From positions 1 through 64,000 of the forward strand of contig ADNK01003147.1 of the NCBI GenBank assembly GCA_000320545.1: a stretch of DNA of 64,000 nt, given 5' to 3'. The notes beneath the pieces were generated by a model. The model was not told the DNA's origin, ran no database searches, and saw only the letters and a program-made list of their open reading frames with translations. Position 1 is the first letter of the stretch, and each line of letters starts with the position of its first letter. Position numbers and translations under genes: made by a program. This document shows, one piece after another, positions 24,868-37,063 of the stretch. The stretch comes from Bigelowiella natans CCMP2755 (lineage: Eukaryota > Cercozoa > Chlorarachniophyceae).

Positions 24868-27800
24868 CTAAACATCCATCTCTCTTATCTTCTTACATTC
24901 ACACATCCAGTCCTTCATGAATTGCTTGCTTCTCTTCCTCATCGTGTTGAAGGTCTTTCTAAGCATTACATGTCTATGATGAGCATCCATCTCAAATTCA
25001 CGCATCCAGTCCTTCGTGAATCTCTTGCTTCTCTTCCTCATCTTTCCGCTTGAAACTCTCTCCCCATTTTCATCCATGTCTCTCAACATTGAAACTCTCT
25101 CCCCATTTTCATCCATGTCTCTCAACATTTCGAAGTTTTCATCGATCAAACGAATGGAATCGCCCTCCTTCCCCTCTTTGGGTTTGCAAAACCTGTAGAA
25201 TTCTTCCGCCCAACTCGCCATGTTCTTCGGATTTGAAGGCTTGTTTCTGGATCTCTGCAGCTTCCCCGGTAGATTGTTCGCGGTCGCACTCCTCACCCAA
25301 ATGTAACGCACACCTCCATCATTGGCCAGGAATTCTAAGTTCCGTTTCCACTTCGACGCTGCCCCTTTACCTTCTTGGTGTAGAAGAGCTTTTTGAAACA
25401 AACGTCGCATTGCATATTCTTTCTTTTCTGGCCCAAGCTTGACTTCCCTGTACTTTCCGGAGAGTTTACACTTATCTGCGTGTGTGTATATTGGCTTGTG
25501 CATGGAAACGCAAGATGTCGTCATGAGTGTCAAGTTGTTTTGACAATCGAGTAGTTCAATTGCCGTTTTCACGGCTGCATTGACTCCAATGACGTCCAAG
25601 TCATCCAAAATGATCAGGATTTTTTGACCCGTTCTAGCGTACGCCTGCAGTCCTTTTTGGCTCCTTTCTTTTAGTTCGCTGTCAATGTGAGTCCATACGC
25701 TATTGCCATCGTCGTCGTGCCTTCTCAATAATTTTTCCAGCTCAATGAAGAAAATTGCGTCGGGCGCGTCCATGTCATGACTCAGTCGCCATCCCATCTC
25801 TTTCGCAAGGAAGGTCTTCCCTGCTCCTTCCAAACCCACAATGTGTACCCACCGCTTCCTGCTATCGCTATTGTCTTCAGGATCTTCCATGAAATCAGAT
25901 ACGAAGTTCCGCTCGATGGTCTTCATATCCTCCAGCAAGTAAGGCATGAATTCCTCTGGTCGCGCATATTTCAAATCAGAATAACGACTCTCTCCTCGAA
26001 GCTTGCACTCAACGAAACGAAATTTGACATTGTGTTCGCCGTCGGCCGGAATCAGTACGTATTTTTCGGCTTCATTTTGCATGCTCTTGACATGCTCCTT
26101 GATCATATCTAGTGCAGCGGTTTCATTTTTACCCTTGATGTTATAGCTGTTCATCATTTCCTTGTAGCGTTTCGCAAGGCTGTCTGCCCGCTTATGTATG
26201 GACTCTTTCGCGTGCTTAAACGAATCTAATATGGTAGCGCCACGGAATAACCACTGGTAGAAATGGTACTGGAAGATACGCGCCTCAATGTCACCTAGCA
26301 CCTCCGACTCCTTACACACAATGACATGGTCTACTAATTTCGCTACCTCTTTACCGACGGCCTGACTGTGACACGCGGCGAGAAAGAGGAGTTTAAGCTC
26401 ATACGTCTCCGTCTTTTTAGCATCCTCTATGGCTTTGAGAAAGTCTTGACCGGATATCATTACTGACTTGCCATCATCGTCAAATAAAAGACCTTCCTTT
26501 TCGCCATGGCCGCTATAGTGCAAAATGGTGCAATTGCTGACCAGAGCTCGCACTAAATTCGGTTTGGTCGCCTTCCAGCGTGTCGTTTCAATTTTCTTCC
26601 CATCAGCACATGGCAGCCGGTTGATACGCTCAAATATCTCCGAATCAAGGTCTAGATCCAGGTTTTTGTTCTCTTCACTCGACAAGGCACACCAGGACAG
26701 GAAAGCGAGATGAGACTTGACTTCGTCGATTCTTGGTTTCTTTCTCTCTTGCTCCCTTTCGCTAACGAAGTTGATCGCTGACTGAGATTTCACAACTTTG
26801 GTGTCTGAGGCTACACCGAGGTCTTCATTCCCATTGGATTCGTTGCCGCCCCACTCGTATTCCTCTTCATCGGAGTAATCATCAAAAACCTCTAAGATGT
26901 CGTCGGCAATGGTTGTAGAGACGTCCTTAAGTAGCTGAAACAATGCGATGACACTCCCTGAACGAACGCTTAGGAGCCGTACGCGCAACACACCCGGGAT
27001 ATGCTTCCGCACATAGCGCTTGGATTCGTCCTTGAATCTTTGTAGATTTTTCCCGCATGTTTCCTGGAATGAGAGTTTATCGAAGCAGAGAGAAATCTCT
27101 GTAAGTTGTATCTTACTCTGCGCCTCCCATGGCATTTCATGCAAGCATCGAGCAACTTCAGCGCCACTCAGTCGGGTCTCACACTTGATGTAATTGGATT
27201 TTTCTTTCTTGCTACTTACGATTAGCATACATTCGTTAATAAGGTCCTTTTTGAGGTCACTTTTAATTGCCCTGCCGTGGGAGAGGAGGAAGCGGCTTAG
27301 CTCGTGGACACTCATGCTGTCGTACACTCCGCCGATGTTGTTGTAGCTAGTCGCCACAGAAGGATGGGGTTTCTCCGCGCTGTACACCTTCAAATAGATA
27401 CCAAGAGCCTTCTTGTATTCCGTGAGCGCCTCCGGGTATTTCCTCATGCTCTTATACACTCCGCCGATGTTGTTGTAGCTATTCGCCACATGAGGATGGG
27501 GTTTCTCCGTGCCGTACACCTTCAGCCTTATATCAAGACTCTTCTTGTATTCCGTGAGCGCCTCCGGGTACTTGCTCATATCATAGTACGCTCCGCCGAT
27601 GTTGTTGTAGCTAGTCGCCACATCCGGATGGGGTTTCTCCGTGCCGTACATCTTTAGCCTTATATCAAGACTCTTCTTGTATTCCGTGAGCGCCTCCGGG
27701 TACTTCCCCATGCTCTTATACACAAAGCCGATGTTGCCGTAGCTACCCGCCACATCCGGATGGGGTTTCTCCGTGCCGTACACCTTCAACTTCATAGCAA

Positions 27801-30800
27801 GAGCCTTCTTGTATTCCGCGAGCGCCTCCGGGTACTTCCCCATCTTTTTGTACACTGTGCCGATGTTGTTGTAGCTCATCGCCACAGCAGCATGGGGTTT
27901 CTCCGTGGCGTACACCTTCAACCACATAGCAAGAGCCTTCTTGAGTTCCGTGAGCGCCTCCGGGTACTTGCTCATTCCACAGTACACATTGCCGATGTTG
28001 CCGTAGCTATTCGCCACATCCGGATGGGGTTTCTCCGTGCCGTACACCTTCAACTCTATATCAAGACTCTTCTTGTATTCCGCGAGCGCCTCCGGGTACT
28101 TCCCCATGCTATCGTACACTGAGCCGATGTTGTGGTAGCTACTCGCCACATCCGGATGCGGTGTCTCCGTGCCGTACACCTTCAACCTCATAACAAGGCT
28201 CTTCTTGTATTCCGTGAGCGCCTCCGGGTACTTCCCCATGCTACTGTACACGGTGCCGATGTTGTGGTAGCTCATCGCCACAGCAGCATGGGGTTTCTCC
28301 GTGCCGTACACCTTCAAATAGATACCAAGACTCTTCTTGTATTCCGTGAGCGCCTCCGGGTACTTCCCCATGCTACCGTACACTGAGCCGATGTTGTTGT
28401 AGCTACTCGCCACAGAAGGATGGGGTTTCTCCGTGCCGTACACCTTCAAATAGATAGCAAGAGCCTTCTTGTATTCCGCGAGCGCCTCCGGGTACTTCCC
28501 CATCTTTTTGTACACTGTTCCGATGTTGCCGTAGCTTCTCCCCAGATAAGGATGGGGTGTCTCCGTGCCGTACACCTTCAACCTCATAACAAGACTCTTC
28601 TTGTATTCCGCAAGCGCCTCCGGGTACTTCCCCATGCTATCGTACACTCCGCCGATGTTGTGGTAGCTACTCGCCACATCCGGATGCGGTGTCTCCGTGC
28701 CGTACACCTTCAAAAAGATATCAAGACTCTTCTTGTATTCCGCGAGCGCCTCCGGGTACTTGCTCATATTAGAGTACGCATTGCCGATGTTGCCGTAGCT
28801 ACCCGCCACATCCGGATGGGGTTTCTCCGTGCCGTACACCTTCAAATAGATAGCAAGAGCCTTCTTGTATTCCGCGAGCGCCTCCGGGTACTTGCTCATA
28901 TCAGAGTACACATTGCCGATATTGCCGTAGCTTCTCCCCAGATAAGGATGGGGTGTCTCCGTGCCGTACACCTTCAACCTCATAACAAGACTCTTCTTGT
29001 ATTCCGCGAGCGCCTCCGGGTACTTCCCCATGCTATCGTACACTGAGCCGATGTTGTGGTAGCTAGTCGCCACATCCGGATGCGGTGTCTCCGTGCCGTA
29101 CACCTTCAAAAAGATATCAAGACTCTTCTTGTATTCCGCGAGCGCCTCCGGGTACTTCCCCATGCTATCGTACACTCCGCCGATGTTGCCGTAGCTACCC
29201 GCCACATCCGGATGGGGTTCCTCCGTGCCGTACACCTTCAAAAAGATATCAAGACTCTTCTTGAGTTCCGCGAGCGCCTCCGGGTACTTCCCCATGCTAT
29301 GGTACACTCCGCCGATGTTGTGGTAGATAGTCGCCACAGAAGGATGGGGTTTCTCCGTGCCGTACACCTTCAAATAGATAGCAAGAGCCTTCTTGTATTC
29401 CGTGAGCGCCTCCGGGTACTTCCCCATGCTATCGTACACTAAGCCGATGTTGCCGTAGCTTCTCCCTAGATAAGGATGGGGTGTCTCCGTGCCGTACACC
29501 TTCAACCTCATAAGAAGACTCTTCTTGTATTCCGCGAGCGCCTCCGGGTACTTCCCCATTCTACTGTACACATTGCCGATGTTATGGTAGCTAGTGGCCA
29601 CATCCGGATGGGGTTTCTCCGTGCCGTACACCTTCAAATTTACATCAAGACTCTTCTTGTATTCCGCGAGCGCCTCCGGGTACTTGCTCATATTAGAGTA
29701 CGCATTGCCGATGTTGCCGTAGCTACCCGCCACAGAAGGATGGGGTTTCTCCGTGCCGTACACCTTCAACCGCATAGCAAGACACTTCTTGTGTTCCATG
29801 AGCGCCTCCGGGTACTTCCCCATGCTATCGTACACATTGCCGATGTTGTTGTAGCTACCCGCCACATCCGGATGGGGTCTCTCCGTGCCGTACACCTTCA
29901 AAAAGATATCAAGACTCTTCTTGAGTTCCGCGAGCGCCTCCGGGTACTTCCCCATGCTATCGTACACTCCGCCGAGGTCGGCGTAGATACTAGCCATTTC
30001 TGTTTGATTTTTTCCTGTTTTGGATTCAGCAGAAACTAATGCTTCAGTTTCAGTTTCACCGAATTTTGCGGCGCTTAAGAACCAATATAAAGCTTTATCA
30101 TAAAAACATGCAACGTTACAGGCCTGGCCCAAAATCTTTGCTAGCCATCGTAACCAGCTGCGTTCTGCTTTGGAGGATTTGTGCAGCGTCATTAGCCGGG
30201 TTCCGTGCTGGAGCACCGCGGCCCATTCGTCCTGGCGGTCGTGAGATTCACTGTAGTCTCCTCCGTAGGCAGCCAGGGCTACAACCAGATTTCCAATTTT
30301 GGTTTGTGGCTGCAGGTACCTCACTATCTCTTGCGTGACAGCGTGCATGTTTATGCAATTGGTTTTTCGGCTCCATTGTATCAAGGAATAACGCTCTAGA
30401 AGCGCTAACGCGTCGCGAACGTCTTCGTCCTCTTCAGAGACCGCCAGCTGCTTCTCGTCGTTCTTTTCATCTTCCGTGCAATCTTTGATATCCTCAACCT
30501 GATTGGGCGATTCGTCAAATTTTAGAAGAAGAACCAGTTCCAATGGAATGTTTTTCGGATCCAGGTACGCAAGCGAACGCAACAACGCGAGGCAGTCCAC
30601 GCATGAACTTCCAGCGGGGTGCCCGATCGCGTCTGGATCCGACAGGCTTGACAGGCTCTCGCGGACCACTTCGACGATGCTCTGTCCGTACCTGATGCTC
30701 TTGTTGGGGTTCTTAATCAGAAACCTTTTTCTTCCTAGAGACTGTTTCTTTCGCAAATTCTCGATGCGATCTGCTACCTTGTAGTAGCCCATCTCTTTGC

Positions 30801-33800
30801 AGTGGCTGAAGAATTGCGCTAGGATCACGGGCATGCCCGAGAACTCGGTTTTCAGGTACTCCATGCAGTCCTTCGCATCTCTGTCTTTTGGGTCGGGCAT
30901 TTTTAGGCTGAATTTACGGGCGAACTGCACCAGATCTTCTTCATCCATGAGCCCGTCAATCGGCCAGCGTTTGACGTCCAGACTCCAATCGGTGGTTTTG
31001 CTGTTTCTAGACGTTAGGATCACGTGTCCTTTGTTCCTAGGTAAGAACTCAGCTATGTCACTGCAATCACCAACATCGTCGAACACCAGAAGGCAGCGTT
31101 CAGTCTCGATTCGTTCCCTGATGGTTTGGATGGCCGATTTGATGTCCTTTTTGTCAACAACGTGCAGGCCTGGGATGTTCTTCTCAGCGATGCGCATGTA
31201 CCCGATCTTCAGCTGCTCAGTTGTTTGGCAATCTAGCCAAAACGCGTGAGAGTATTGACCGGTCTCAATGAGGGCGTCAAACAACCGGACGGCCAACTGG
31301 CTCTTCCCAATACCCCCATGGCCACAGAGCAGATGCACTTGTTTGCTGGCATCTTTGAGTTCATGCAGAACCTGCTTGACTACTTTCTCCCGCCCAACGA
31401 AGAAAGACACTTGGTCTGGGCCGGGGATGAGCGTCATTGAAGCTCGGAGTCTCATCTGAAATTCAATTTGAAAATAAAATGTACACACACAGATGTAAAG
31501 ATCAAGTTTTAGATGCCATGGGGTTTCCTCGTGGAAAGGAGGGAAGGTAAATGGGGGATGGGTCCTGTACCGACCGAGGGGTGAGGGAAAAAAAAATGTC
31601 GGCGTGTTTTTGTGCAGATGCACAATGAACTAAATGTTATAAAGACATAACTGTATACACTGATACTCCCAAAAAACCGTACCAACCTTTTCTTTCTTAT
31701 TCTCTTCCTCTATGAGTATCCCTGCAACGCGGACTAGATGCTGTTTGTCCTCAATCACTATCTTTTGGCTCCCGGGTGCCGAAGAAACAGCTGTTCTCAG
31801 CATTCGTTCCGCCAATTTTGTGCACAGAGCAGGATTGCGTACATCCTTGCCAACCTTTACGTCTGCGAACATGTATGTCCAATGGAAATATCTATCAACC
31901 CAATCCGCCAATATCGACTCTAAAAAGTAACGATACCTTTGTAAAGCGTTGAAAAATGGTAAGATTTTAGGCCTCGAGTAGCAATGAACTTCGAGTGTAA
32001 ATATCTTAGAAACAGTTTCTTGAATCGCTCTTTATATAAAGGGTTCATCTCCACAGCCTGCAAGTAAACGTGTCAATTGCTGCTTGAACCGAAACAATTA
32101 TGATGACAATTTTTCACAATGATTAACTCTGATAGAAGATCATTTTGTACCTTGCAACAAGGGTAATCAATTTTCTTCCTTGACGTAGTAAACAGCAATA
32201 GAGATTTGCTGATTTTTAGAATCTGGTGAAATGCTTGCGGTCCAAGGAAACTGGATACGTTGTCGCAAATCTAAAAGACAAAATTTTCACCTGGGTTCAA
32301 CCTCAACACTAGAAACCCTCATAACATCTATCTATTCAAACAAAAAAGGTACCAGTAAGATTCGTTTTTCTTTTTTATCTTTGAGCGAATGGAGAGGATC
32401 TCCTGCTATCAAATGGTGGCTTTTATCGGAACATGTCGTTTTTGCAACCGCCGATAAAACACCCTTTTCATCAGCAATACCGGCAAGGTCCACCTGAAGA
32501 AAAATTGCCATAACCGTTACGAATACGCTAACAACACCTCGAACGAACACGAATTGTATTCGAATGAAATCTTGCATCCATTTCATGTGCACAGAATGCA
32601 CTCATTACATACACGCGTGCACACATGCACGGAAAACATGATCAGGACCCAATAGATAGCATCTGGCCCGTCGTTGTCATGCCACATGGACCGGGCTACC
32701 ACCTCCGCCAAAACAGATTTCCCGCTACCCTTCCCACCCACGATTTGGATCCATTGAGTTGCAAACGTTTTCTTGAAAACAGCATGGTCGTTCTTTATAG
32801 AAAGCCTGCAATTTTCCAAGATTTCACGATACTGCTTCTTAACTACATCTCGTGAGAAGAAAGACCCAGGATCTGGATCTGGGATCCATCCGGTTTTGGG
32901 CTCGATTTGTTCCAACTCCCTGAACTCGTATGTCACGTTGTGAATTTCATCGTTGTCAGTGGACCGGGGTAGAAGTATCAATTTGTCTACTTCATTCTCA
33001 GCTAAATCTGCCCAAAGGAGCTCCTCTTGTACTTCCTGATTGATGTTTTCTTCCTCGCAGAAGATCCGAAAGTCTCGTTCTACCTTCCACTTTGCATTGT
33101 ATGTTGTGCATTGCGCATGCAGAGACTTGAGTTTTTCCTCGAGCTTGGCTGCGATTAATGATGGCTTGGGATGCTCCTCCAGGTAAAAAAGCGCTCGGTT
33201 TTTACATTGCTGAGCTATCACACGGAGTCTTCGCTTGGCCAGTTCAAAAGCTTCTGATACAGAGTGCCCTTGTAGCAACCGTTGATAAAATATACCCGCA
33301 AATACCGGGGCACCGTAATCGCTGAGTTCGTCCTTTCCTCGACAAGCTATGACGTGGCTCACTAATCCATCTTCTATGAGTTTTTTGCCTACAATCTCGC
33401 TGTGGCATGCCGCTAGATACACAATCTTAGGCCGTCCATTTTGATTCCTTCTGAACATTTCTGCAAGGGCTTTTCCACCAAGGTATTTGCTGGTTTTTCC
33501 AATCGCTGGGCCACCTTCAATGCAGAGACCCTTCTGAGGATCGCCGTGCCCAGAGAAATGGAGACAAAAACAATTCGAGCCGATAGCAGTATCTATTTGC
33601 TCCTCAGTCGCACGATATGTCGAATACTGAAATTTGGGATAAACTCTGATGAGTTCCCGCATCAGCTCATACTCAGTTTGGAAATCCAGTGCCTTATTGT
33701 CGGCCTCGTTTATCGGAGAAGACGATACGTACGCGATGCGGGCTGGGAGCTGCTCGGCCGATACCATTGGTTTTGCGTGAGACGGAGATATCTAGGGGTT

Positions 33801-34934
33801 CAGAGAAACGTGGAAAGAAGGTCGATGTGATACAGGGAGGGAAGCCAAAACAAAGAGAGTCAGAGAGTGTTTAGACATAAACAAAGAGAAAGGGAGTGGG
33901 GGGGGGGGGGATTTAAAAGAGATGATCTGGCAGAGAGAATCCACGGAGATGATCATGAAAATTTAAACTAACATTTTATGCTCAAACGATACCCAATGGA
34001 AAGTACTAGTACTTACACATTACTAAGCTTAGGCATTGATGATTACAACAAATGTCGTAAAACGTTTCATGTGGCTGGCCAGCTGTTTGAAGCAATGAAA
34101 AATTGACTAAACTAATCGTACGTGCGACAAGGGTTTTATTGCGGTGAAGGGACTCTTTGGGACAAACGACGACTACAATTTAAAGAACATGAATGTCAGG
34201 TAAAGAAGAACAACGTGGGGGTAGAAAGAGTTCAGAGAGATGATCAGACAGAAAGAGCGCACAGTGAAGATTTTTGGTTGCCGCTTCACTGAAAATTTTA
34301 TGGTTGATTTACATGTCATTAATTAACAACCGTTATTACAATGATGTCACTAAGCATGAAATATTGTTTTAGACTTTCTACAAGAGTGTAGATTTTCGCA
34401 CTGCAATTCTGAAATCGTGACAAAATGTGTTACGTGTTCTATCGAATAAGAGATTTGGTTCCAAATGCTTGAGTTTTCCTTACATGCGATGGGGGCTCTT
34501 TGGTATCTGGTTTTTCGAACATTTTATTGAGTTTTTTTACAAGAATCTCTAGTTGGATTCGTGGCCCCATCTTCTTGCCTTCAATCATCTCCTTCACGTG
34601 ATCCGGGGTCATTTCCAACAGATCCTCACCTGTGAGGTCGTTTTCCTCTATTATCTGTGGATGCCGCAACATTAGTTAAGTCTCCGTGTTATTACCGATT
34701 ACGTATTGGAATGTTTATGTGCAATGAAAACTTGAGTGACTGAGTACTTGGGTCTTTGCTAGTGATGTGTATGACTTTATTGGAGGAGGAAGGGGGGAAG
34801 ATTCGGGCCAATTTTTGAACCTTAATGATTTTTGGCTTCGTTTTGAGTGCACGGGCATTCGCACGGAGCCATTGCACCAGACCCTCACCAGAGAAATCCT
34901 CGAACTCTTCCCTGGTCAGAGATTTGGAGTCCAT
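24868..34934 (-). CDS. Giant STAND protein: SAM - CHAT - P-loop - NB-ARC - 20 TPR - CHAT - P-loop (C2)
   Basis: Exons: 34934-34821 and 34654-34484 (SAM), 33791-32649 (CHAT 1 and Walker A), 32493 on, 32270-32151, others down to 31687, then a very long exon 31455-24868; checked junctions are in phase. CHAT 1 has LHFSGHG (His) and LAACHSE (Cys); P-loop 1 is VGGKGSGKS. NB-ARC has CGHGGIGKS and LLVFDDVGD. The TPR array is 27.3-30.0 kb. CHAT 2 has LHYSGHGEK and LAACHSQ; P-loop 2 has VGLEGAGKT and ILIILDDLD. STAND proteins are signal-sensing NTPase switches: TPRs usually bind ligand, SAM multimerises, CHAT is a caspase-like protease as in gasdermin-cleaving bacterial systems. An innate-immunity or cell-death role is inferred. 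A start at 31,623 would be an artefact of an open intron. Two adjacent genes split near 31.6 kb is the alternative. Confidence 0.75.
24895..25130 (-). repeat. Short tandem duplications at the C-terminus of the STAND protein
   Basis: A 39-bp unit coding MLRDMDENGERVS occurs twice in tandem (about 25,050-25,127). A longer imperfect unit around MRKRSKRFTKDWM / MRKRSKQFMKDWM occurs twice between 24,895 and 25,045. Both keep the frame. Confidence 0.85.
27316..29990 (-). repeat. TPR array: 20 full 42-residue units (126 bp) plus a partial one
   Basis: The consensus reads SYxNIGxVYxSMGKYPEALA with LKVYGTEKPHPDVA, kinesin-light-chain-like. Units differ by a few residues. Units 3-5 resemble units 10-12 (NAYSNMSKY, then ETPHPYLGR), and units 8-9 resemble 11-12, so blocks of several units have been duplicated. 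The opposite strand is open for long stretches but is only antisense. Confidence 0.93.
33792..34483 (-). other. Intron between SAM and CHAT exons
   Basis: No coding signal is seen. There is a G run at about 33,898-33,910, and the acceptor (CCCCTAG) lies just before 33,791. Confidence 0.5.
34484..34934 (-). other. Two exons forming a SAM domain (N-terminus of the STAND protein)
   Basis: Exon 34934-34821 begins with ATG and contains GLVQWLRANAR; exon 34654-34484 contains NDLTGEDLLEMTPDHVKEM and MGPRIQLEILVKKL. Together these match the five-helix SAM fold (WL...IdG..LL.L...G.R..il). Both introns are phase 0, and 34484 joins in phase to the CHAT exon at 33791. SAM domains make homo- or hetero-oligomers. 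A free-standing SAM gene is possible. Confidence 0.65.
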
Positions 34935-35019
34935 CTGTATGATGATTTCAATGCACCTGGCCCAGAGGAAAACGAAAGCCTACTGGCTTTGGTCTTTCTC
35001 TCTCTCCCTCCCTCCTCTT

Positions 35020-36530
35020 GATGCGTGAGAGGGACGCTCTCTAATCGATCTTTCTTGCAATCATCAATTTTGTGAAAACTGGAAAAAAAAGGCCTACAAA
35101 TTGTTGTCGCATGATGAATTTCCACTGCATTGATGACCTAAAGGCAACATGGCATTCCTTGCGACGTGAACTTGGGTTTCGGTTCTAGTCCGCATTATTC
35201 ATTGGGGTTGCACTCTCGGTTTCGGTGTTTTCTTCTCAATTGCCTTTTTTCACTGCCGTTTCGTTTTCCGCAGGTTTCAGTCTGTTCCTGCTGAAAGTTT
35301 TGTCTGAAACACCTTCCAAAGTCTGTGTCTCGTGGGTCTGTCTTGATGACAATGTGTGTTCTGTTTTGTGCGGTTTTGACGCACATTGCATGTCGCCCTT
35401 TCAGAAATTGCCTGGTTGTTTCTCTCCTTCATAATTCAGAGAATCTGTCTGTATCTCACCTTCTTGCCGACTTCGCATGAATCACAATCCCCATCCTCCT
35501 TGCAAGGAACTTCTCCTGTGTGTTTCAACTTCTTCACCCTGGGATTCTCACTCAACTTCTTCAACGTGTCAAGCATGGGGGATGGCAGTGCGCAATGCAG
35601 GCGGATGGCAGCAGCTACCAGGTTGCAGGGGGGATGGTTGGCCATCTCAATTCTGTGATGAGGGTGACGTGAGGTTGCACGTGCATGCTGGGCATGCATG
35701 TCAATGTCCCCACGTTTGTCAAGGCGAAATTGCCTGAAACTGAATCATGCGTGGCGGCAGAGGCACACGATGATGGGAGAAACAGACTGAGGGCTCACCG
35801 ATGACACACGTGAGGATGAGCTGCAATTCTGGAATTGGCCAGCAGTCAGCAGGCGCTGCACGCGTTGTAGCGGCAGTTCAACGAAGTTGCACATTGCACT
35901 TTGGCTGCATTCGCATTTCGTTTTGTGCTGGCGGTTGCTTGTCACAGCTAACAAGCGCCCGCAGCTTGCGCTGGCGTTGCCACTGCTACAACGCTGCAAC
36001 CACATGCGGCACTTCGCATCGCGGTCTGGACGCACAGTGTTCCAACCCGCACATGGACGCTCAGGAAATTGTTGCCATTTGACACGAATCGAAGGCATGC
36101 ATGTGTCCTTTGCGTGCGTGTGCACATGCATGCACGTAGTAGATGCCATTTCTGCACAACGCAAAAGAAAAATTGCAACATTTGTCGCAATGATTCAAAG
36201 GACCTTTTGAGGGGGGGCCACACATTCGTCATTTTGGACAACGTCGCAACATTGTAACATCACATGCGCAAAGTGTGCATGATGTCATTGCGGTGTCTAT
36301 GATCTGCACGAACGAGCAAAAAACAAAAACCTCCTAGCTCACAATGGCGCCAATGCCCATGCCTTGAGAGCAATCATAGCATCTACACGTTCATTGTGCA
36401 ACAACGTGCTCACAAGCACCTCAACCATGATGAGAACACGGGGCGGTGTCCAAGAACATCGCATCGATCTTCGTCATTTTGACATGCAAACGGCTTGCCA
36501 AAGTGCAGCGCCATTTATTGATTCAACTCG
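35020..36530. other. Island B: TpA-depleted intergenic segment
   Basis: Lines of 60 bases without any TA are common here (for example 35,221-35,400), while TGCA and CATG words abound. It lies between the 5' end of the STAND gene and the 3' end of the Sel1-like gene. Open frames on both strands are expected from the loss of TAA/TAG; I do not support any as a gene. I could not identify the ancestral sequence. Confidence 0.75.
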
Positions 36531-37063
36531 AGACCTTCATCAATATTTTTCATGCCTGGACGATCTTTCCTCGTGCAGATACGTATCCTACATCGATGTT
36601 TTGCGAGCCGCCATCGATGAATTTGACAAGCATATACTTGCCTGGGGCAACGCAAAAACAAACCAGTATTAATAATCACACACGTCGAGTTGTTGTCTGA
36701 AAATATATGCCATGCCGCACGTAGCGTACAGTAGTCATCACGTTATCTATGATTACGTAACGAGATTGTGGACATTGCATTGGTGAGCTTAATCGGTTGT
36801 TATAACCTTTGACAGGAGTCTGAAGTTTAGTAGCCGACACTCTCTGCCCGTAGTGGCAATGCACAGAAGGGCCCATTTTAACAAATACAGCTGGCATCAC
36901 TGCCACTCCTACATTAACACACATTAAATAAATAAATAAATAGATAAATATGAAGATGAATAAATTAAAAATTAGAATTAACAACAATGCTAATAATAAT
37001 ACTAAATCAATATAAAGATAAAAAACTCATGGAGGCATTGCTTTGCAATGCACACAGCTGTAG
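36531..37063. other. Intergenic AT-rich DNA
   Basis: Normal TpA frequency returns. A repeated AATAAATAAATAGATAAAT tract lies at about 36,925-36,950. No gene is seen. Confidence 0.5.

Noticed and set aside
27304-30039. Plus-strand ORFs with repeated MGFLRAVHLQ / LLVFRERLRVLPH
   Set aside because: They are the antisense of the TPR array; they repeat every 126 bp in register with it.
31456-31623. Start codon of the NB-ARC-TPR protein at 31,623
   Set aside because: The segment reads as intron-like low-complexity sequence and has a polypyrimidine tract and AG just before 31,455; the same is seen in C1.
29900-33205. Alternative view: C2 was mutated by classical RIP (CpA to TpA) and C1 is the original
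   Set aside because: C2 keeps the family Tyr residues and has abundant unmutated CpA and TpG, while C1 is almost devoid of TpA over single-copy and transposon DNA alike. RIP of C2 would not remove TpA from C1.
35436-35699. Minus-strand ORF with CKEDGDCDSCE in island B
   Set aside because: It looks slightly protein-like but lies in TpA-depleted DNA where open frames are expected, and I recognise no family.
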